Positions 18,126 to 28,217 of a stretch of DNA of 64,000 nucleotides are shown here, piece by piece; the stretch's first letter is position 1, and each line of letters opens with the position of its first letter. The notes beneath the pieces are model-generated. The model was not told where the DNA came from. It did not search any database and saw only the letters and a list, made by a program, of their open reading frames with translations. The position numbers were made by a program, and so were the translations under genes. The stretch is from Chloroflexota bacterium (GTDB lineage Bacteria; Chloroflexota; UBA6077; JACCZL01). The stretch spans positions 297,579 to 361,578 of the forward strand of contig JAUJPG010000001.1 in assembly GCA_030447245.1 (NCBI GenBank). Direction: 5' to 3'.

Positions 18126-18899
18126 TCAGCTTCCCCTAATCTCCCGCACAGCCTGGCTAGCCGCCACGGTGAGGATGCGCGCCTCGGCCGCCAGTGACAC
18201 CAGGGTGAACCCCTCGTCCAAGCGGCGGCGAGCTTCCCTGGCGGAAGCGACCATCACGCCTGCCCCAACGCTATGCCGACTCGCCGCGTCCAGGACTCTG
18301 GTGAGGGCATCCTGGTAGCGCGGATCAGGGCTATCAAGCTGGGGTGGCTGGATGCCCAGCGAGGCGGTCAGGTCCTGGGGACCGACGAAGGCGCAGTCGA
18401 CGCCCGGGACGGCCAGAATCTGGTCCAGCGCTTCCAGGGCACGCGTGTGCTCGATTTGTATGCAGACGAAGATTTCCTCGTTTGCGCGGCTGAAGTAGGT
18501 GACAGTGTCGGTGCCCCAGGAGAGATCGTTCCGCCCACCAGCCAGGCTGCGTACGCCGTCGGGCGGGTACTTACACGAGGCCACAATCGCCGCGGCTTGC
18601 TCGGGGCTAGTCACCATCGGCGCCACGATGCCCCATGCGCCGAGATCAAGCGCGCGTTTGATGTTCTCATCGCTCGAGCTTGGGACTCGGACCAGCGGGG
18701 CCGCTCCCTGAGCCGCCACAACGGCCGCCATCGTCGCGGCGGTCTCCCAGTTAGTCGGGGCGTGCTCCAGGTCAATCGTCAGCCAGTCGAATCCGACGTT
18801 CGCCATTCGCTCCGCGGCGGCAATGCTACCCAGGCTCAGCCAGGTGCCGATCGTTGGACGCCCCTCGCGAACCGCCCGTTTGACATGATTGCTGCGCAT
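18126..18899 (-). CDS. HpcH/HpaI-family aldolase
   Basis: 257 aa from ATG 18899. Typical motifs of the class II HpaI fold: GTWLSLGSIAAAERMANVGF, DWLTIDLEHAPTNWE (metal/substrate region), PLVRVPSSSDENIKRALDLG, GIVAPMVTSPEQAAAIV, CIQIEHTRALE (Mn/Mg-binding Glu) and VDCAFVGPQDLTASLG. These enzymes cleave 4-hydroxy-2-oxo acids to pyruvate plus an aldehyde. The specific substrate cannot be read from sequence. Upstream residues in the frame are non-homologous. Confidence 0.9.
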   Translation of the reverse strand: MRSNHVKRAVREGRPTIGTWLSLGSIAAAERMANVGFDWLTIDLEHAPTNWETAATMAAVVAAQGAAPLVRVPSSSDENIKRALDLGAWGIVAPMVTSPEQAAAIVASCKYPPDGVRSLAGGRNDLSWGTDTVTYFSRANEEIFVCIQIEHTRALEALDQILAVPGVDCAFVGPQDLTASLGIQPPQLDSPDPRYQDALTRVLDAASRHSVGAGVMVASAREARRRLDEGFTLVSLAAEARILTVAASQAVREIRGS

Positions 18900-19126
18900 C
18901 GATTCCCTTCCAGCCCGTGCCCAACCTTGCCCTAATGACTCAACTGTAGCGCGCGGCAAGGCTTTATCTCCATCGTTGCCCCGCGGAACCGCGACGGGAC
19001 GACCCCCGTTACAACTGGCGACACCGTCCCCGACTGCAAGCCGAGCGTACCGGGCACCGTGGACACGGGCTGGTGAGTGGCGCGGATCCCCAAACACGAA
19101 ACCGCCGCTGTCGGCGAGGAACAGAC

Positions 19127-20659
19127 ATGTCCCTGACCCGCACTCGACACCTTCTCGCGTGGATGCTGCTCAGCTGGCTGCTCCTTGGTACAGCACCTCC
19201 GCGCTCGGCGATTGCACAGCAGGCGGACGCGCGGATGTTCCCGCAGACAGGCTACCGTATTGGGGAGGACTCGTTCTGGGACTACTTCAAGCGGCGGGGT
19301 GGTGTGCGGACCTTCGGGTACCCGGTGTCGAACTCGTTCACCTTGTTGGGCTTCAAGGTCCAGGTATTCCAACGCGAGATCCTTCAGCAGCAGCCGGACG
19401 GCTCCGTCACCATGATGAACATTCTGGACGAGGGCCTGATGCCGTACACGTCGATCAATGGCTCGACGTTTCCGGCGCCCGACCAGGAGGTGCTCAAGCG
19501 TCAACCACAGGTCGGTACGCCCGACTACCACGCCAGGGCGCTGCAGTTCGTCAAGGACAATGCGCCAGACGCTTGGCAGGGCAAGAAGGTCAACTTCTTC
19601 CAGAGGTTCACGAACAGCGTGCGGTTCGAAGAGGCGTTCCCGAACGGGATCGGTGACCCGGGCCTCCTGCCCGGGTTCAATCTCGAGGTGTGGGGTCTGC
19701 CAACGTCTCAACCCACTCCAGACCCGGCCAACGGCGGGTTCATCTACCTGCGCTTTCAGCGCGGAATCATGCACCACGACACCGCGACAGGAGCGACCCA
19801 GGGGCTTCTCCTCGCGGACTACGTGAAGGCGATCATGACGTTGCGCAATCTGCCGCCGGACCTGGCGCTCCAGGCACGCGCGAACCGCCTCTATGGCCAG
19901 TTCGAGCCGCTGGCGCCACAGGCGGTTAGCCGTCCGAAGGAGTTAGTGGCGTCTGACCTGACTGGCGCGTTCAAGCGCGGACCGGCTGTCCTGGTTGACC
20001 CCGGCCATGGCGGCTCCGAAATAGGCTCCTCGCGTCAATTCACGGACGGGGCGAAACTGGTCGAGAAAGAGCTGAACCTGACGGTCGCCATGAGGCTCGT
20101 CGGACTATTGAAGGATGCCGGCGTGGACGCCTTCCCTTCGCGCGCCTCGGACACGAAAGTGAACGGCTCTCGCGATCTGACGGGCGATGACTAGGTTGGC
20201 CTGGCGGACGATCTCCAGGCCCGCGTCGATCTTGCGAACGAGGCCCGGGTGGATCTGCTGGTGTCGGTCCACTTCAACGGTATCGGCGACCCGACCAAGC
20301 GCGGGACGCAGGTGTTCTACGCGGATGGGCGTCCGTTCAGCGACCGCAGCCGCGCGCTGGCCGAGCTGACTCAGGCCAGTTTACTGAAGAATCTCAAGGA
20401 TGCCGGCTACGAGTCAGCGGACCGCGGAGCGACACCCGATAGTCGGGTCCTGGGGCCGAACAGCCATTACTACTTGCTCGGCCCCGCGAGCGAGTACCTG
20501 AAGCGCCCGAGCGAGATGCCGGGGATTATCGGCGAACCTCTGTTTATCACGAACGAGGACGACGCGAACGCCCTGCGCCAGGATCGCCTCCTAACAGCCG
20601 TCGCGCGGGGCTATGCAGACGCGGTCAAGGCTTACTTCCAGCGCTACCCGTCGAGTTAG
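19127..20659 (+). CDS. Secreted N-acetylmuramoyl-L-alanine amidase with in-frame TAG
   Basis: Signal peptide from ATG 19127 (LLAWMLLSWLLLGTAPP). Residues about 35-240 form a domain typical of Chloroflexota exported proteins (FWDYFKRRGGVRTFGYPVSN, FQREILQQQPDGSV). An Amidase_3 domain follows with zinc ligands in VLVDPGHGGSE and VEKELNLTVAMRL. TAG at 20192-20194 interrupts it after L-T-G-D-D; the same frame continues with VGLADDLQARVDLANEARVD, the third ligand in SVHFNG and the catalytic-type ITNEDDANALR. Without read-through the product lacks the second His and the catalytic Glu and would be inactive. With read-through it would cleave peptidoglycan cross-link stems. Confidence 0.85.
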
Positions 20660-20802
20660 TCAGGGTGGCTGCCCACTCACCTGGGACGGCCCGGCGACCA
20701 ATCCGGGCCGCGCCCCGAGCACGCGGGCTTGGGGGCCGCCACGCCGTGCGCGCGTGTCGTGACGCCTTGCCGCATACACGGCCGGAGACGTGCCTCGCCG
20801 GC

Positions 20803-22467
20803 TCAGACCTCGGTCAACACCGGGAGGATCATCGGCCGTCGGTGGGTCCGCTCGTACATGAATGCGCCAAGCACCTCACGGATTTTGCCGCGCAGAAATC
20901 CGTAGTTCGGCTCCGCTTGCTGGACCTTCTGGAGCGCATGGATCAGCGCCTCACGGGCCTCCCCGAGAATGGCCTCTTGGCTGGGATCGACGATCCCGCG
21001 CGACACGAGGTCCGGTCCGCCAATCAGCTCCCCAGTTTCACGGTCGACGGCGACGGCGGCGATCAAGACACCGTCGGCCGCAAGGCGGTGCCGGTCGCGC
21101 AGGACCACCCGCGTGACGTCCCCGATGGTGAGTCCATCCACCAGCACCGAACCGGACGGCACGGTGCCGTTGGTCTGAGCTTGCTCGCCGTCAAACTCGA
21201 TCACCTCGCCGATGTCGGCGATGAGTACGCGTTCTTCGGGGAGGCCGGCAGCCACCGCGAGCTCCTTGTACAGGACCAGCATGCGGTACTCGCCGTGGAT
21301 GGGGATGCAATGTCGCGGCCGAAGCAGCCCGATCATGTGACGTAGCTCGTCCTGACTGGCATGACCCGAGACATGGATGCCGTGCTCGATCGCGCGGTAG
21401 ATCACCTTGGCGCCGCGCCGGTAGAGGTTGTCGATCGACCGTGCGACCGTCTCTTCATTGCCGGGAATAGGTCCGGCGCTGAAGATGACGGTGTCGTCGG
21501 GAATGATCTGCACGTTGGGATGATCGCCGGCCGCCATTCGGCTGAGGACTGAGGTCGGCTCGCCCTGGCTGCCGGTTGCAAGGACCACGAGCTTGCTAGG
21601 AGGCAAACCCTGGCTTTGACGCAGACTGACCAGCGTCCCGTCGGGTGCCCCCAGATACCCCATCTCACCCGCGATCTTGAGGTTCTGGTCCATGCTCCGT
21701 CCGGCTACGGCGACCTTCCGTCCCAGGCGATGCGCGATCAGGATCACCTGTCGTAATCGAGACAGGTTGGAGGCAAACGTGGTCACGATGACCCGGCCGG
21801 CTGCCGCGCCGATGATCCGCTCAAGGTTCTGAGAGACTTCAGTCTCCGAACCGGTCCAGCCAGGGTTCTCGACGCGGACACAGTCAGAGAAGAGGGCCAT
21901 GACGCCCTCGTCACCGAGCCTCCCGAGCGCATCCTCGTCGGTCGGGGTGCCGTCGACCGGCTGACGGTCAAACTTGTAGTCACCGGTGTGAAACACCGTA
22001 CCGACGGGCGTACGAATCGCGAAGCCAACCGATCCTGGCACGCTATGGTTGACCAGGATCGCCTCGGCCTCAAACGGTTCAAGGTTGATCTTCTGCCCCG
22101 GCTCGATCTCGATCAGCCTCGCCTTAGCGGTCTGGCGATGCTCCTTGAGTTTGCCCGCGATGAGGCCAAGAGTCATTTTCGTGCCGTAGATCGGAAGCGG
22201 CTCTTCGCGCTCGAGCTCCATCAGCAGGTACGGGAGCGACCCGATATGATCTTCGTGGCCGTGGGTCACGAGCACGGCCAGGAGGTCGTCCGCTGCCTCG
22301 GTCACGTAGCTGAAGTCGGGGATCACGAGATCCACGCCGTGCAGCTCCGCCTCCGGAAACTTGACTCCAGCGTCAACCAAAATCATATGGTCGTCGTACT
22401 CGAACAACGTCGAGTTCTTGCCCACTTCACCGACGCCGCCCAGCATCACCGCGCGCAATGCTTCCGC
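20803..22467 (-). CDS. rnj: Ribonuclease J
   Basis: 554 aa from GTG 22467, with AGGAGG placed well upstream. The metallo-beta-lactamase motif VTHGHEDHIGSLPYL supplies zinc ligands (H70, H72, D74, H75). Further motifs: VGFAIRTPVGTVFHTGDYKFD, FSDCVRVENPGWTGSE, the beta-CASP block with TFASNLSRLRQ, and VSGHASQDELRHMIGLLRP. The C-terminal domain runs to RPMILPVLTEV. RNase J is a 5'-3' exo- and endoribonuclease for mRNA decay and rRNA maturation. It is transcribed divergently from nrdR. Confidence 0.95.
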   Translation of the reverse strand, partial: AEALRAVMLGGVGEVGKNSTLFEYDDHMILVDAGVKFPEAELHGVDLVIPDFSYVTEAADDLLAVLVTHGHEDHIGSLPYLLMELEREEPLPIYGTKMTLGLIAGKLKEHRQTAKARLIEIEPGQKINLEPFEAEAILVNHSVPGSVGFAIRTPVGTVFHTGDYKFDRQPVDGTPTDEDALGRLGDEGVMALFSDCVRVENPGWTGSETEVSQNLERIIGAAAGRVIVTTFASNLSRLRQVILIAHRLGRKVAVAGRSMDQNLKIAGEMGYLGAPDGTLVSLRQSQGLPPSKLVVLATGSQGEPTSVLSRMAAGDHPNVQIIPDDTVIFSAGPIPGNEETVARSIDNLYRRGAKVIYRAIEHGIHVSGHASQDELRHMIGLLRPRHCIPIHGEYRMLVLYKELAVAAGLPEERVLIADIGEVIEFDGEQAQTNGTVPSGSVLVDGLTIGDVTRVVLRDRHRLAADGVLIAAVAVDRETGELIGGPDLVSRGIVDPSQEAILGEAREALIHALQKVQQAEPNYGFLRGKIREVLGAFMYERTHRRPMILPVLTEV

Positions 22468-22563
22468 CACCCAGCCTCCTCTCGCCCGATCGCGACCGGC
22501 CAATTGAACCACGCGCAGGCTCGCAGAACAAGAGCGCCGGGCATGCCCATGTTACAATTTGCC

Positions 22564-23016
22564 ATGCGTTGCCCCTTCTGCGCGTCCCGCGAGACGCGCG
22601 TTCTTGACAAGCGTGACTCGGAAGAGTTTGCGTCAACCCGCCGTCGCCGCGAATGCTTGATGTGTGGAGGGCGCTTCACCACCTACGAGCGACCCGAGAT
22701 CACGACGCTAATGGTCGAGAAGAAGGATAAGCGGAGGCAGCCATTCGATCGTGCCAAGCTGCGGGCGAGCATCCAAACGGCGTGCACCAAGCGGCCGATA
22801 AGTGCTGAGACGATCGAACGGATGGTCGACCAGATCGATGCTACACTGAGAGGGCGAGACGTCCTGGAGGTTTCCAGCCACGCGATTGGCGACCTGGTCG
22901 TCGAAAAGCTCCGCGCTGTCGACCAAGTAGCATACATTCGATTTGCGTCGGTGTACCGCGCTTTCGCCGACGTATCCTCGTTCGAGGACGAGCTCCGGAA
23001 GCTGCTGAAGACGTAG
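22564..23016 (+). CDS. nrdR: Transcriptional repressor NrdR
   Basis: 150 aa, ATG 22564. An N-terminal zinc ribbon (MRCPFCASRETRVLDKRDSE ... CLMCGGRFTTYER) is followed by an ATP-cone (VEKKDKRRQPFDRAKLRASI) and the C-terminal YIRFASVYRAFADVSSFED. NrdR senses dATP/ATP and represses ribonucleotide reductase genes by binding paired NrdR boxes. Length and motif order are standard. No nrd genes are in this window. Confidence 0.97.
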   Translation: MRCPFCASRETRVLDKRDSEEFASTRRRRECLMCGGRFTTYERPEITTLMVEKKDKRRQPFDRAKLRASIQTACTKRPISAETIERMVDQIDATLRGRDVLEVSSHAIGDLVVEKLRAVDQVAYIRFASVYRAFADVSSFEDELRKLLKT

Positions 23017-23022
23017 CTGACG

Positions 23023-23985
23023 TTGCAGCCAGCATCGGATCTCTGGGCCAAAGCAGCCCTCAGGAAAAACGCACTCGTGTGCCGCATCGGATGGCCGGTG
23101 ATCCTGTCCGCGGTCGGCGCCGTCGTGGCCGCAAGCGGTGGGACTTGGCTCGCCGTCCTCCGGATGGCCGGCGAGCCGCGGGGGCTAACGCCATCCAACA
23201 CGGCAGCCCTCGCCGTCCTGGGCATTGGTGCCGCGGCCGTTGCAGGTGGGCTGGGTCACTACGTGCTAGCGCCGGGCCTACGCGGAGGATCGGTGGCGTG
23301 GCATGGCGTCGGCTCACACCGCCTGGTACTTGCGAGCACCCTCCTGGTGATCCTGCTGAGCAATCTCGGACCGATTATCTTTGCGCTGGCCCAGCCGGGC
23401 CAGGGTCTGTGTTCCGTCTACGGCTTCCTGACGGCGGGCCTCAGCGTGGGCGTCTCCCTCATCCTCGTGACCTACGTTCGGTTCATCCGTCCCGGCGTGC
23501 TGACGGTTGCCGATCTAGGAATCCAACCAGAGCGGCTCGCCGGCCATCTCGGGACGGGACTCTTGCTCGGCATGGGCGTGCTCGTGCTCAGCGCCACCAT
23601 CCAGGCGCTCCTCGGCGCGCTCGGCGTGCGCCAGACGCAGCTCCAGGACCTGCGCTGTGTCCGCGACTTCCCGCCGATTGGATTCGCCGCGATCGTCTTT
23701 GTGGGAGGCGTGTTGGCCCCGATCGCCGAGGAGCTGTTCTTCCGTGGCTACGTGTTCCGGGCATACTTGCGCACGCGCGGCCCATTGGTTGCCTATGGGC
23801 TGAGCTCGCTGCTATTCGGCTCGCTGCACCTGAACCTGCCGGCGATCCTGCCCATCGTGATGCTCGGCTTCGTCTTCTGCTGGGCGTACCAGCGAACCGG
23901 CAGCATCGTTCCAAGCATGGTCGCCCATGCGGTGAACAACTCGGTGGCATTCGTTATCCTGTACTTTGTGAGCGGCTCCGCATAG
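23023..23985 (+). CDS. CPBP-family intramembrane metalloprotease (Abi)
   Basis: Up to 320 aa with about eight hydrophobic segments. The CPBP motifs are complete: APIAEELFFRGYVFRAYL (E-E-x3-R), LLFGSLHLNLPAIL (H) and VPSMVAHAVNNSV (H-x3-N/B). These are membrane proteases of the CAAX-prenyl/Abi family used in maturation or bacteriocin self-immunity; the substrate is unknown. The TTG at 23023 is 6 nt after the nrdR stop; a GTG at 23077, just before the first TM helix, is an equally good start. It probably shares the nrdR transcript. Confidence 0.88.
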   Translation: MQPASDLWAKAALRKNALVCRIGWPVILSAVGAVVAASGGTWLAVLRMAGEPRGLTPSNTAALAVLGIGAAAVAGGLGHYVLAPGLRGGSVAWHGVGSHRLVLASTLLVILLSNLGPIIFALAQPGQGLCSVYGFLTAGLSVGVSLILVTYVRFIRPGVLTVADLGIQPERLAGHLGTGLLLGMGVLVLSATIQALLGALGVRQTQLQDLRCVRDFPPIGFAAIVFVGGVLAPIAEELFFRGYVFRAYLRTRGPLVAYGLSSLLFGSLHLNLPAILPIVMLGFVFCWAYQRTGSIVPSMVAHAVNNSVAFVILYFVSGSA

Positions 23986-24088
23986 TGCCCGGACGGCGTC
24001 GAGGGAGGTTGCCTGGTCTCGATATAGGAGACGAGGACACCCCGGGCGCCTGCCGAGCGCACGTGATTCAGTCGCCCGGAGGAGTGTT

Positions 24089-25360
24089 ATGGAGTTTCCG
24101 CGCGCGCCTCTACCCAGAATGGTTCGCGTTCGCCAAACGCTTCCGGCAGAGCACATTTCTGATGTCGCCCTGGCGGTTCGGGAAGCGCTGACCCGAGGTG
24201 ACTTCGGCCAGCGTGTGACCCGTGGGCAGCGGATCGCGATCACCGCGGGTAGCCGCGGGGTTGCCGACATCGAAGTGGTGATTGGGACAGTCGTGTCAGA
24301 GCTCCGCGCCCTTGGCGCTGAGCCGTTTATCGTGCCAGCTATGGGTAGCCACGGCGGGGCAACGCCCGAGGGGCAGCGAGCGCTTCTCGCGGAGTACGGA
24401 ATTACCGAACGCGAGACCGGTGCCTCCGTTTTGGCGACCATGGAGACGGTCGTCGTCGGGGAGCTCGACGATGGCACGCCGATCCACCTGGATCGGAACG
24501 CGCACGAGGCCGACGGCATCGTGGTCGTCGGTCGGGTCAAGGCCCATACGGGGTTCCGCGGTGACATTGAGAGTGGGCTCTGCAAGATGACCGCGATCGG
24601 GCTTGGCAAGCAGCGCGGCGCAGAGACAATCCACGGGCGCGGGCTTCGCGAGACCATACCCGCGGCCGCGAGGGTGACGTTGGGCACGGGCAAGGTCATT
24701 CTCGGACTCGCGCTGGTCGAGAACGCCGCCCACAAGCTCCACACGATCCGTGCTGCTGCCCCCGAGCAGTTTCACGAAACCGACAGTGAGCTCCTGGTCC
24801 TGGCCAACCAGCTTCTCCCGCGAGTGCCCTTCGAGGAGTTGGACGTGCTGGTCGTCGACTAGCTCGGGAAGAACATCTCGGGCAGCGGGATGGATTACAA
24901 CGTCGTTGGGATGTGGCGGAGGATTGGTGGCGACAAGCGCCCGCTGTACAGGCGGATCGTGGTCCTCGACCTCACGCCTCAGTCTGAGGGCAATGGGCTC
25001 GGGGTGGGGATCGCCGACTTCACTACCCGGCGCTTGTATGATCAGCTCGATCTGCAGAAGACTTATATGAATGGCCTGACGGCCGGCGCCCTGGACGCCA
25101 TCCGGATCCCGGTAGTGCTCTCGGACGACCGAGAGGCGATTGAGGTCGCGCTCAAGTCGGCCAACCCTGGCGACCCTCCACGGATCGCCTGGATCAAGAA
25201 CACGCTCGATCTCGCCGAGATGTTCGTCTCGGAAGGCCTGCTCCCGGAGGTTGAGCGCCAGTCGCGCCTGTCGGTGGTTGGTACGCCCGCGGATTGGTCC
25301 TTTGATGAGGCGGGGCGAGTGAGGCGATCAGAAGGCGTCGCAACCGTGTCCCGTGCCTGA
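24089..25360 (+). CDS. LarA-family nickel-pincer enzyme homologue (DUF2088), with in-frame TAG
   Basis: ATG 24089 follows GGAGGAG. The frame encodes a lactate-racemase (LarA) homologue: PAMGSHGGATPEGQ, a conserved GRVKAHTGFRGDIESGLCKM, and a C-terminal half with LGKNISGSGMDYNVVG. A TAG at 24860-24862 separates D-V-L-V-V-D from L-G-K-N-I-S-G; family members have Glu here (D-E-x-G-K-N-I-S-G), so GAG to TAG is the simplest change. The rest runs to 25360 with no further break. LarA relatives use a nickel pincer nucleotide for racemisation or epimerisation of 2-hydroxyacids. No larB/larC/larE genes are near. Functional status depends on the TAG. Confidence 0.8.
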
Positions 25361-25382
25361 GACTGACGCTGCCGGACCCGAA

Positions 25383-26516
25383 TCAGCGCGCCGGTGTGCC
25401 GACCCGGGTGCCGGCTGAAGGCTGGATGATCGACGGCGGCCTGGGCAGATCCGCCGGCGCACCCGCGGGCGCGGGCGGAGCGGTGGCCTGCGGCGCCGAT
25501 GTGGCACTGGCGGGCGGGACACCGGTCGGAGCAGCGGTCGCACGCGCACCAGGAGGCGCCGGGGTCGGCACTGAACCAGGCGATACGATGGCGCCAGCGA
25601 CAATCCAGCCCGTCACCCCTGCCGAGTCGCGGACCTGCCTCCAGGTGCGGCCGTCAGCCTCGCGCTCGGATCCGAGCATCTCCACCGATGCTCCCTCGGC
25701 CAGGGTCTTCAGGACGCGTCCGCTATTCCCGGGCTCAGATCGGATGTTCGCGCCTTGGCCACCCGTGTTCCCGACTTGCCCGCGACCGGCCGACGGCTTC
25801 GCCGCCGCGGTCGCGGTGGCGGCTCGCACCGGCGTGGTTTGGGCAGCGCCCGCTGGTCCGGGCGCCGATTGGGCTGGGGCGGGTCCGGTTGTCGATCCGC
25901 TCGGTTCCGGCGGGGGCGGGCCCGATGCTGCCGACGCTGAGGACGGCGGCACGCTCCCCTCCGCGACCAGGAACTGGGCAGGCATCCAGCCGATCGTCCC
26001 TTCCGCGTCCCGCACATTGCGCCAGCGCCGTCCTTCCGCATCGCGGTCCGGACCGACCATCGAGACGACGCGGCCTTCGGGGATCACCTTGAGCCGTTCC
26101 GCGGTCGTACTCGGCTCGGCACGAAGGTTTACGCCCCCGCCTTCGGCGTTGCCAACTTGAGCACGCTCGCCGAGGGGAGGGAGCGTGGCCGTACCGGACA
26201 CGCCCGGGGTAGGGGTGGCGAAAATCGCGGAGATTGGCAGCGGGGTGGGGCTCGGACTCGCGAAGGCGGCCGGCTGTGGCGTGGGCACTGCGCGCGTGTC
26301 CGCTGGACGAGTCAAGGCGAGGATGATGAACACGAGACCGGCGGTAAGCGCGACCGCGGAGGCGGCGGCGAGGCCCAGGCCAATCAACTGGGCCCGCTGA
26401 ATTGGCTGTCGATCACGGCCAGATGGCGCAATCGGCTGAGCTTGGACGCGCGAGCGGCGTCTCGTCTGCTCGTCGCCCGAGTGGATCATCTGGCGAAAGC
26501 GATCTCCCAGGCGCAT
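25383..26516 (-). CDS. Membrane-anchored protein with two bacterial SH3 domains
   Basis: 377 aa. A short basic cytoplasmic segment, one TM helix (GLGLAAASAVALTAGLVFII), then Pro/Thr-rich linkers and two SH3b domains (GVNLRAEPSTTAERLKVIPE ... IGWMPAQFL; ANIRSEPGNSGRVLKTLAEG ... TGWIVAGAI). A Pro/Ala-rich tail ends the protein. SH3b domains usually bind cell-wall peptides. The same SH3 type ends the glycosidase encoded divergently 270 nt away, suggesting a shared surface role. Confidence 0.82.
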   Translation of the reverse strand: MRLGDRFRQMIHSGDEQTRRRSRVQAQPIAPSGRDRQPIQRAQLIGLGLAAASAVALTAGLVFIILALTRPADTRAVPTPQPAAFASPSPTPLPISAIFATPTPGVSGTATLPPLGERAQVGNAEGGGVNLRAEPSTTAERLKVIPEGRVVSMVGPDRDAEGRRWRNVRDAEGTIGWMPAQFLVAEGSVPPSSASAASGPPPPEPSGSTTGPAPAQSAPGPAGAAQTTPVRAATATAAAKPSAGRGQVGNTGGQGANIRSEPGNSGRVLKTLAEGASVEMLGSEREADGRTWRQVRDSAGVTGWIVAGAIVSPGSVPTPAPPGARATAAPTGVPPASATSAPQATAPPAPAGAPADLPRPPSIIQPSAGTRVGTPAR

Positions 26517-26786
26517 GCGACCCCTCCGGCCGCTGCTGGCGCCGACTCGGCAGCCCTGCAGGCGGCGTCATTGTAACAGGGCGCAGGAGTGGAGCCGACG
26601 TCCCGAACGGTCGGCTCGGCGGCGCCCGCGGTGCCGCGGAGGCAAGCGTCGGCGCCCCGCGGCGTTGTACAACTGGACGCGGTGGTGCGGACCTGCCGCA
26701 TCAGATGATCTCCATGGCTGGATACACAGCGTGCCGCCGCAGCCGCCGTGGCTCGCGGTCATTGCAGTCGCTCAAAGGGAGGACGT

Positions 26787-28217
26787 GTGGTCGGAATGGC
26801 TGCCCGTTGCATTGTCGCATTGCTCGTGCTCATGTCATCGGCCGAATGGGGAGTGCCAGCGTCCGCATCGTCCGCGCGAGCCGCCATGCCTCTGGCCCAG
26901 ATCTCTTCGTTCTCCTATGGAGTGATCCTGGACACTACCAACGGCACGAGCATGCGGCTGGCGCGCGAGGCCGGCTTCACCCACGCCAAGATGGTGCTGT
27001 ACTGGCCGCGGCTGGAACCGAGTCCCGGCCAGCTTCTCTGGCACGCGACCAAAGAGAACGACCTCGACAACGTCATGAAGGCAGCCGCTGTCGAAGGGTT
27101 GGCGCTTGTACTCAGGATTGACGAGGTTCCGGGCTGGGCCGGAGGTTCGCCCGCTGGCGCGGATCTCGCGGCCGTAGAGCGGTTCTACGCCGAGCTGGCG
27201 CGCTACGGCCAGGGACGGGTGGTCGGCTACGAGATCTTGAACGAGCCAAACTTGCCGTTCGAGTGGGGCGGCCCTCCCGACGCGGCGGCGTACACCGCGT
27301 TTCTCCAGGCGGCTCACCGCGGGGTCAAGGCGACCGATCCGGGGGCGTTGGTGATTGGTGGGGGACCATCTCCGAACACTGGCGGCTACGGTGGCACGAT
27401 TGAGGACCTGGATTTCCTGCATGGAATGTACGCCGCTGGGGCGCGCGGCTCCTTCGACGTTCTCGGTATCCACAACTACGGAGGCAACGTCGAGCCGGAG
27501 CGCGATCCGGCTGAGTGTGGGATCTGTTTCCGTCGGGCCGAGCTGTACCGCGACGTGATGCTACAGCGGGGCGACGCGGCGACACCGGTCTGGGCAACGG
27601 AGTACGGCTGGCTGATGGACCCCGGCGGCTATCTTGGCCAGTACGACTGGATGAAGGTCTCGCCCGAGCAACAGGCCGACTATCTTGTGCGGTCATACCA
27701 ATACGCCGCCAGGAACTGGCCCTGGTTGACTGGCGGCCTGCTTTCGAATCTGGACGCCAGCACATCGCCCTATCACACTGGTCCCGAAGACGGCCTGCCC
27801 TGGTTCGCCATCCTCAATCCGGACCACTCGACCCGGCCGGCGTACGAAGCCTTCAAGCGGATGCGCGCTGAGCAGATGGAGGCCGAGCGTCTTGCTGCGC
27901 CCGCACAGACCTCCCCGGCTGCGCCAGCCCAGGCCGCAGTCGCTGAGGCAGCTCAGGCCGCATTCCCTGCGAGCGGGGCAGATGGTACCCTCGGTCGACG
28001 AGAGTTCGTCCGGGTGGTCAACACGGACGGTCAGGGTGTCAGTCTGCGCCGCGAGCCGAGCGTGAGGGCCGCTCGCGTCACGGTCGCGCCAGAGGGTGCG
28101 CGGCTCGAAATCGTCGGCCAAAATCGGCAGGCCGAGGGCCGCGCCTGGTGGAACGTGCGGCTCCCGAATGGTGCCACCGGCTGGGTGGCGGCGGACTACA
28201 CCGCGCCGGAAGAGTGA
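26787..28217 (+). CDS. Secreted cellulase-like glycoside hydrolase with C-terminal SH3 domain
   Basis: About 476 aa. Signal peptide (CIVALLVLMSSAEWGVPASA), TIM-barrel glycosidase with GYEILNEPNLPFEWGG (acid/base Glu) and VWATEYGWLMDPGGYLG (nucleophile-type Glu), the SPEQQADYLVRSYQYA segment shared with the paralogue at 7.0-8.2 kb, an Ala/Gln-rich linker, and a terminal SH3b domain (GVSLRREPSVRAARVTVAPE, TGWVAADY). GTG 26787 follows AGGGAGGA; ATG 26796 is also possible. Probably exported and cell-wall bound. The 3' end overlaps the convergent HAD gene by 22 nt. Confidence 0.83.
   Translation: MVGMAARCIVALLVLMSSAEWGVPASASSARAAMPLAQISSFSYGVILDTTNGTSMRLAREAGFTHAKMVLYWPRLEPSPGQLLWHATKENDLDNVMKAAAVEGLALVLRIDEVPGWAGGSPAGADLAAVERFYAELARYGQGRVVGYEILNEPNLPFEWGGPPDAAAYTAFLQAAHRGVKATDPGALVIGGGPSPNTGGYGGTIEDLDFLHGMYAAGARGSFDVLGIHNYGGNVEPERDPAECGICFRRAELYRDVMLQRGDAATPVWATEYGWLMDPGGYLGQYDWMKVSPEQQADYLVRSYQYAARNWPWLTGGLLSNLDASTSPYHTGPEDGLPWFAILNPDHSTRPAYEAFKRMRAEQMEAERLAAPAQTSPAAPAQAAVAEAAQAAFPASGADGTLGRREFVRVVNTDGQGVSLRREPSVRAARVTVAPEGARLEIVGQNRQAEGRAWWNVRLPNGATGWVAADYTAPEE

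Noticed and set aside
12246..24862. General TAG reassignment in this organism
   Set aside because: TAG is the natural stop of PHP, the Gly-rich protein, polX, spoVR, cofH, cofG and queA in this window.
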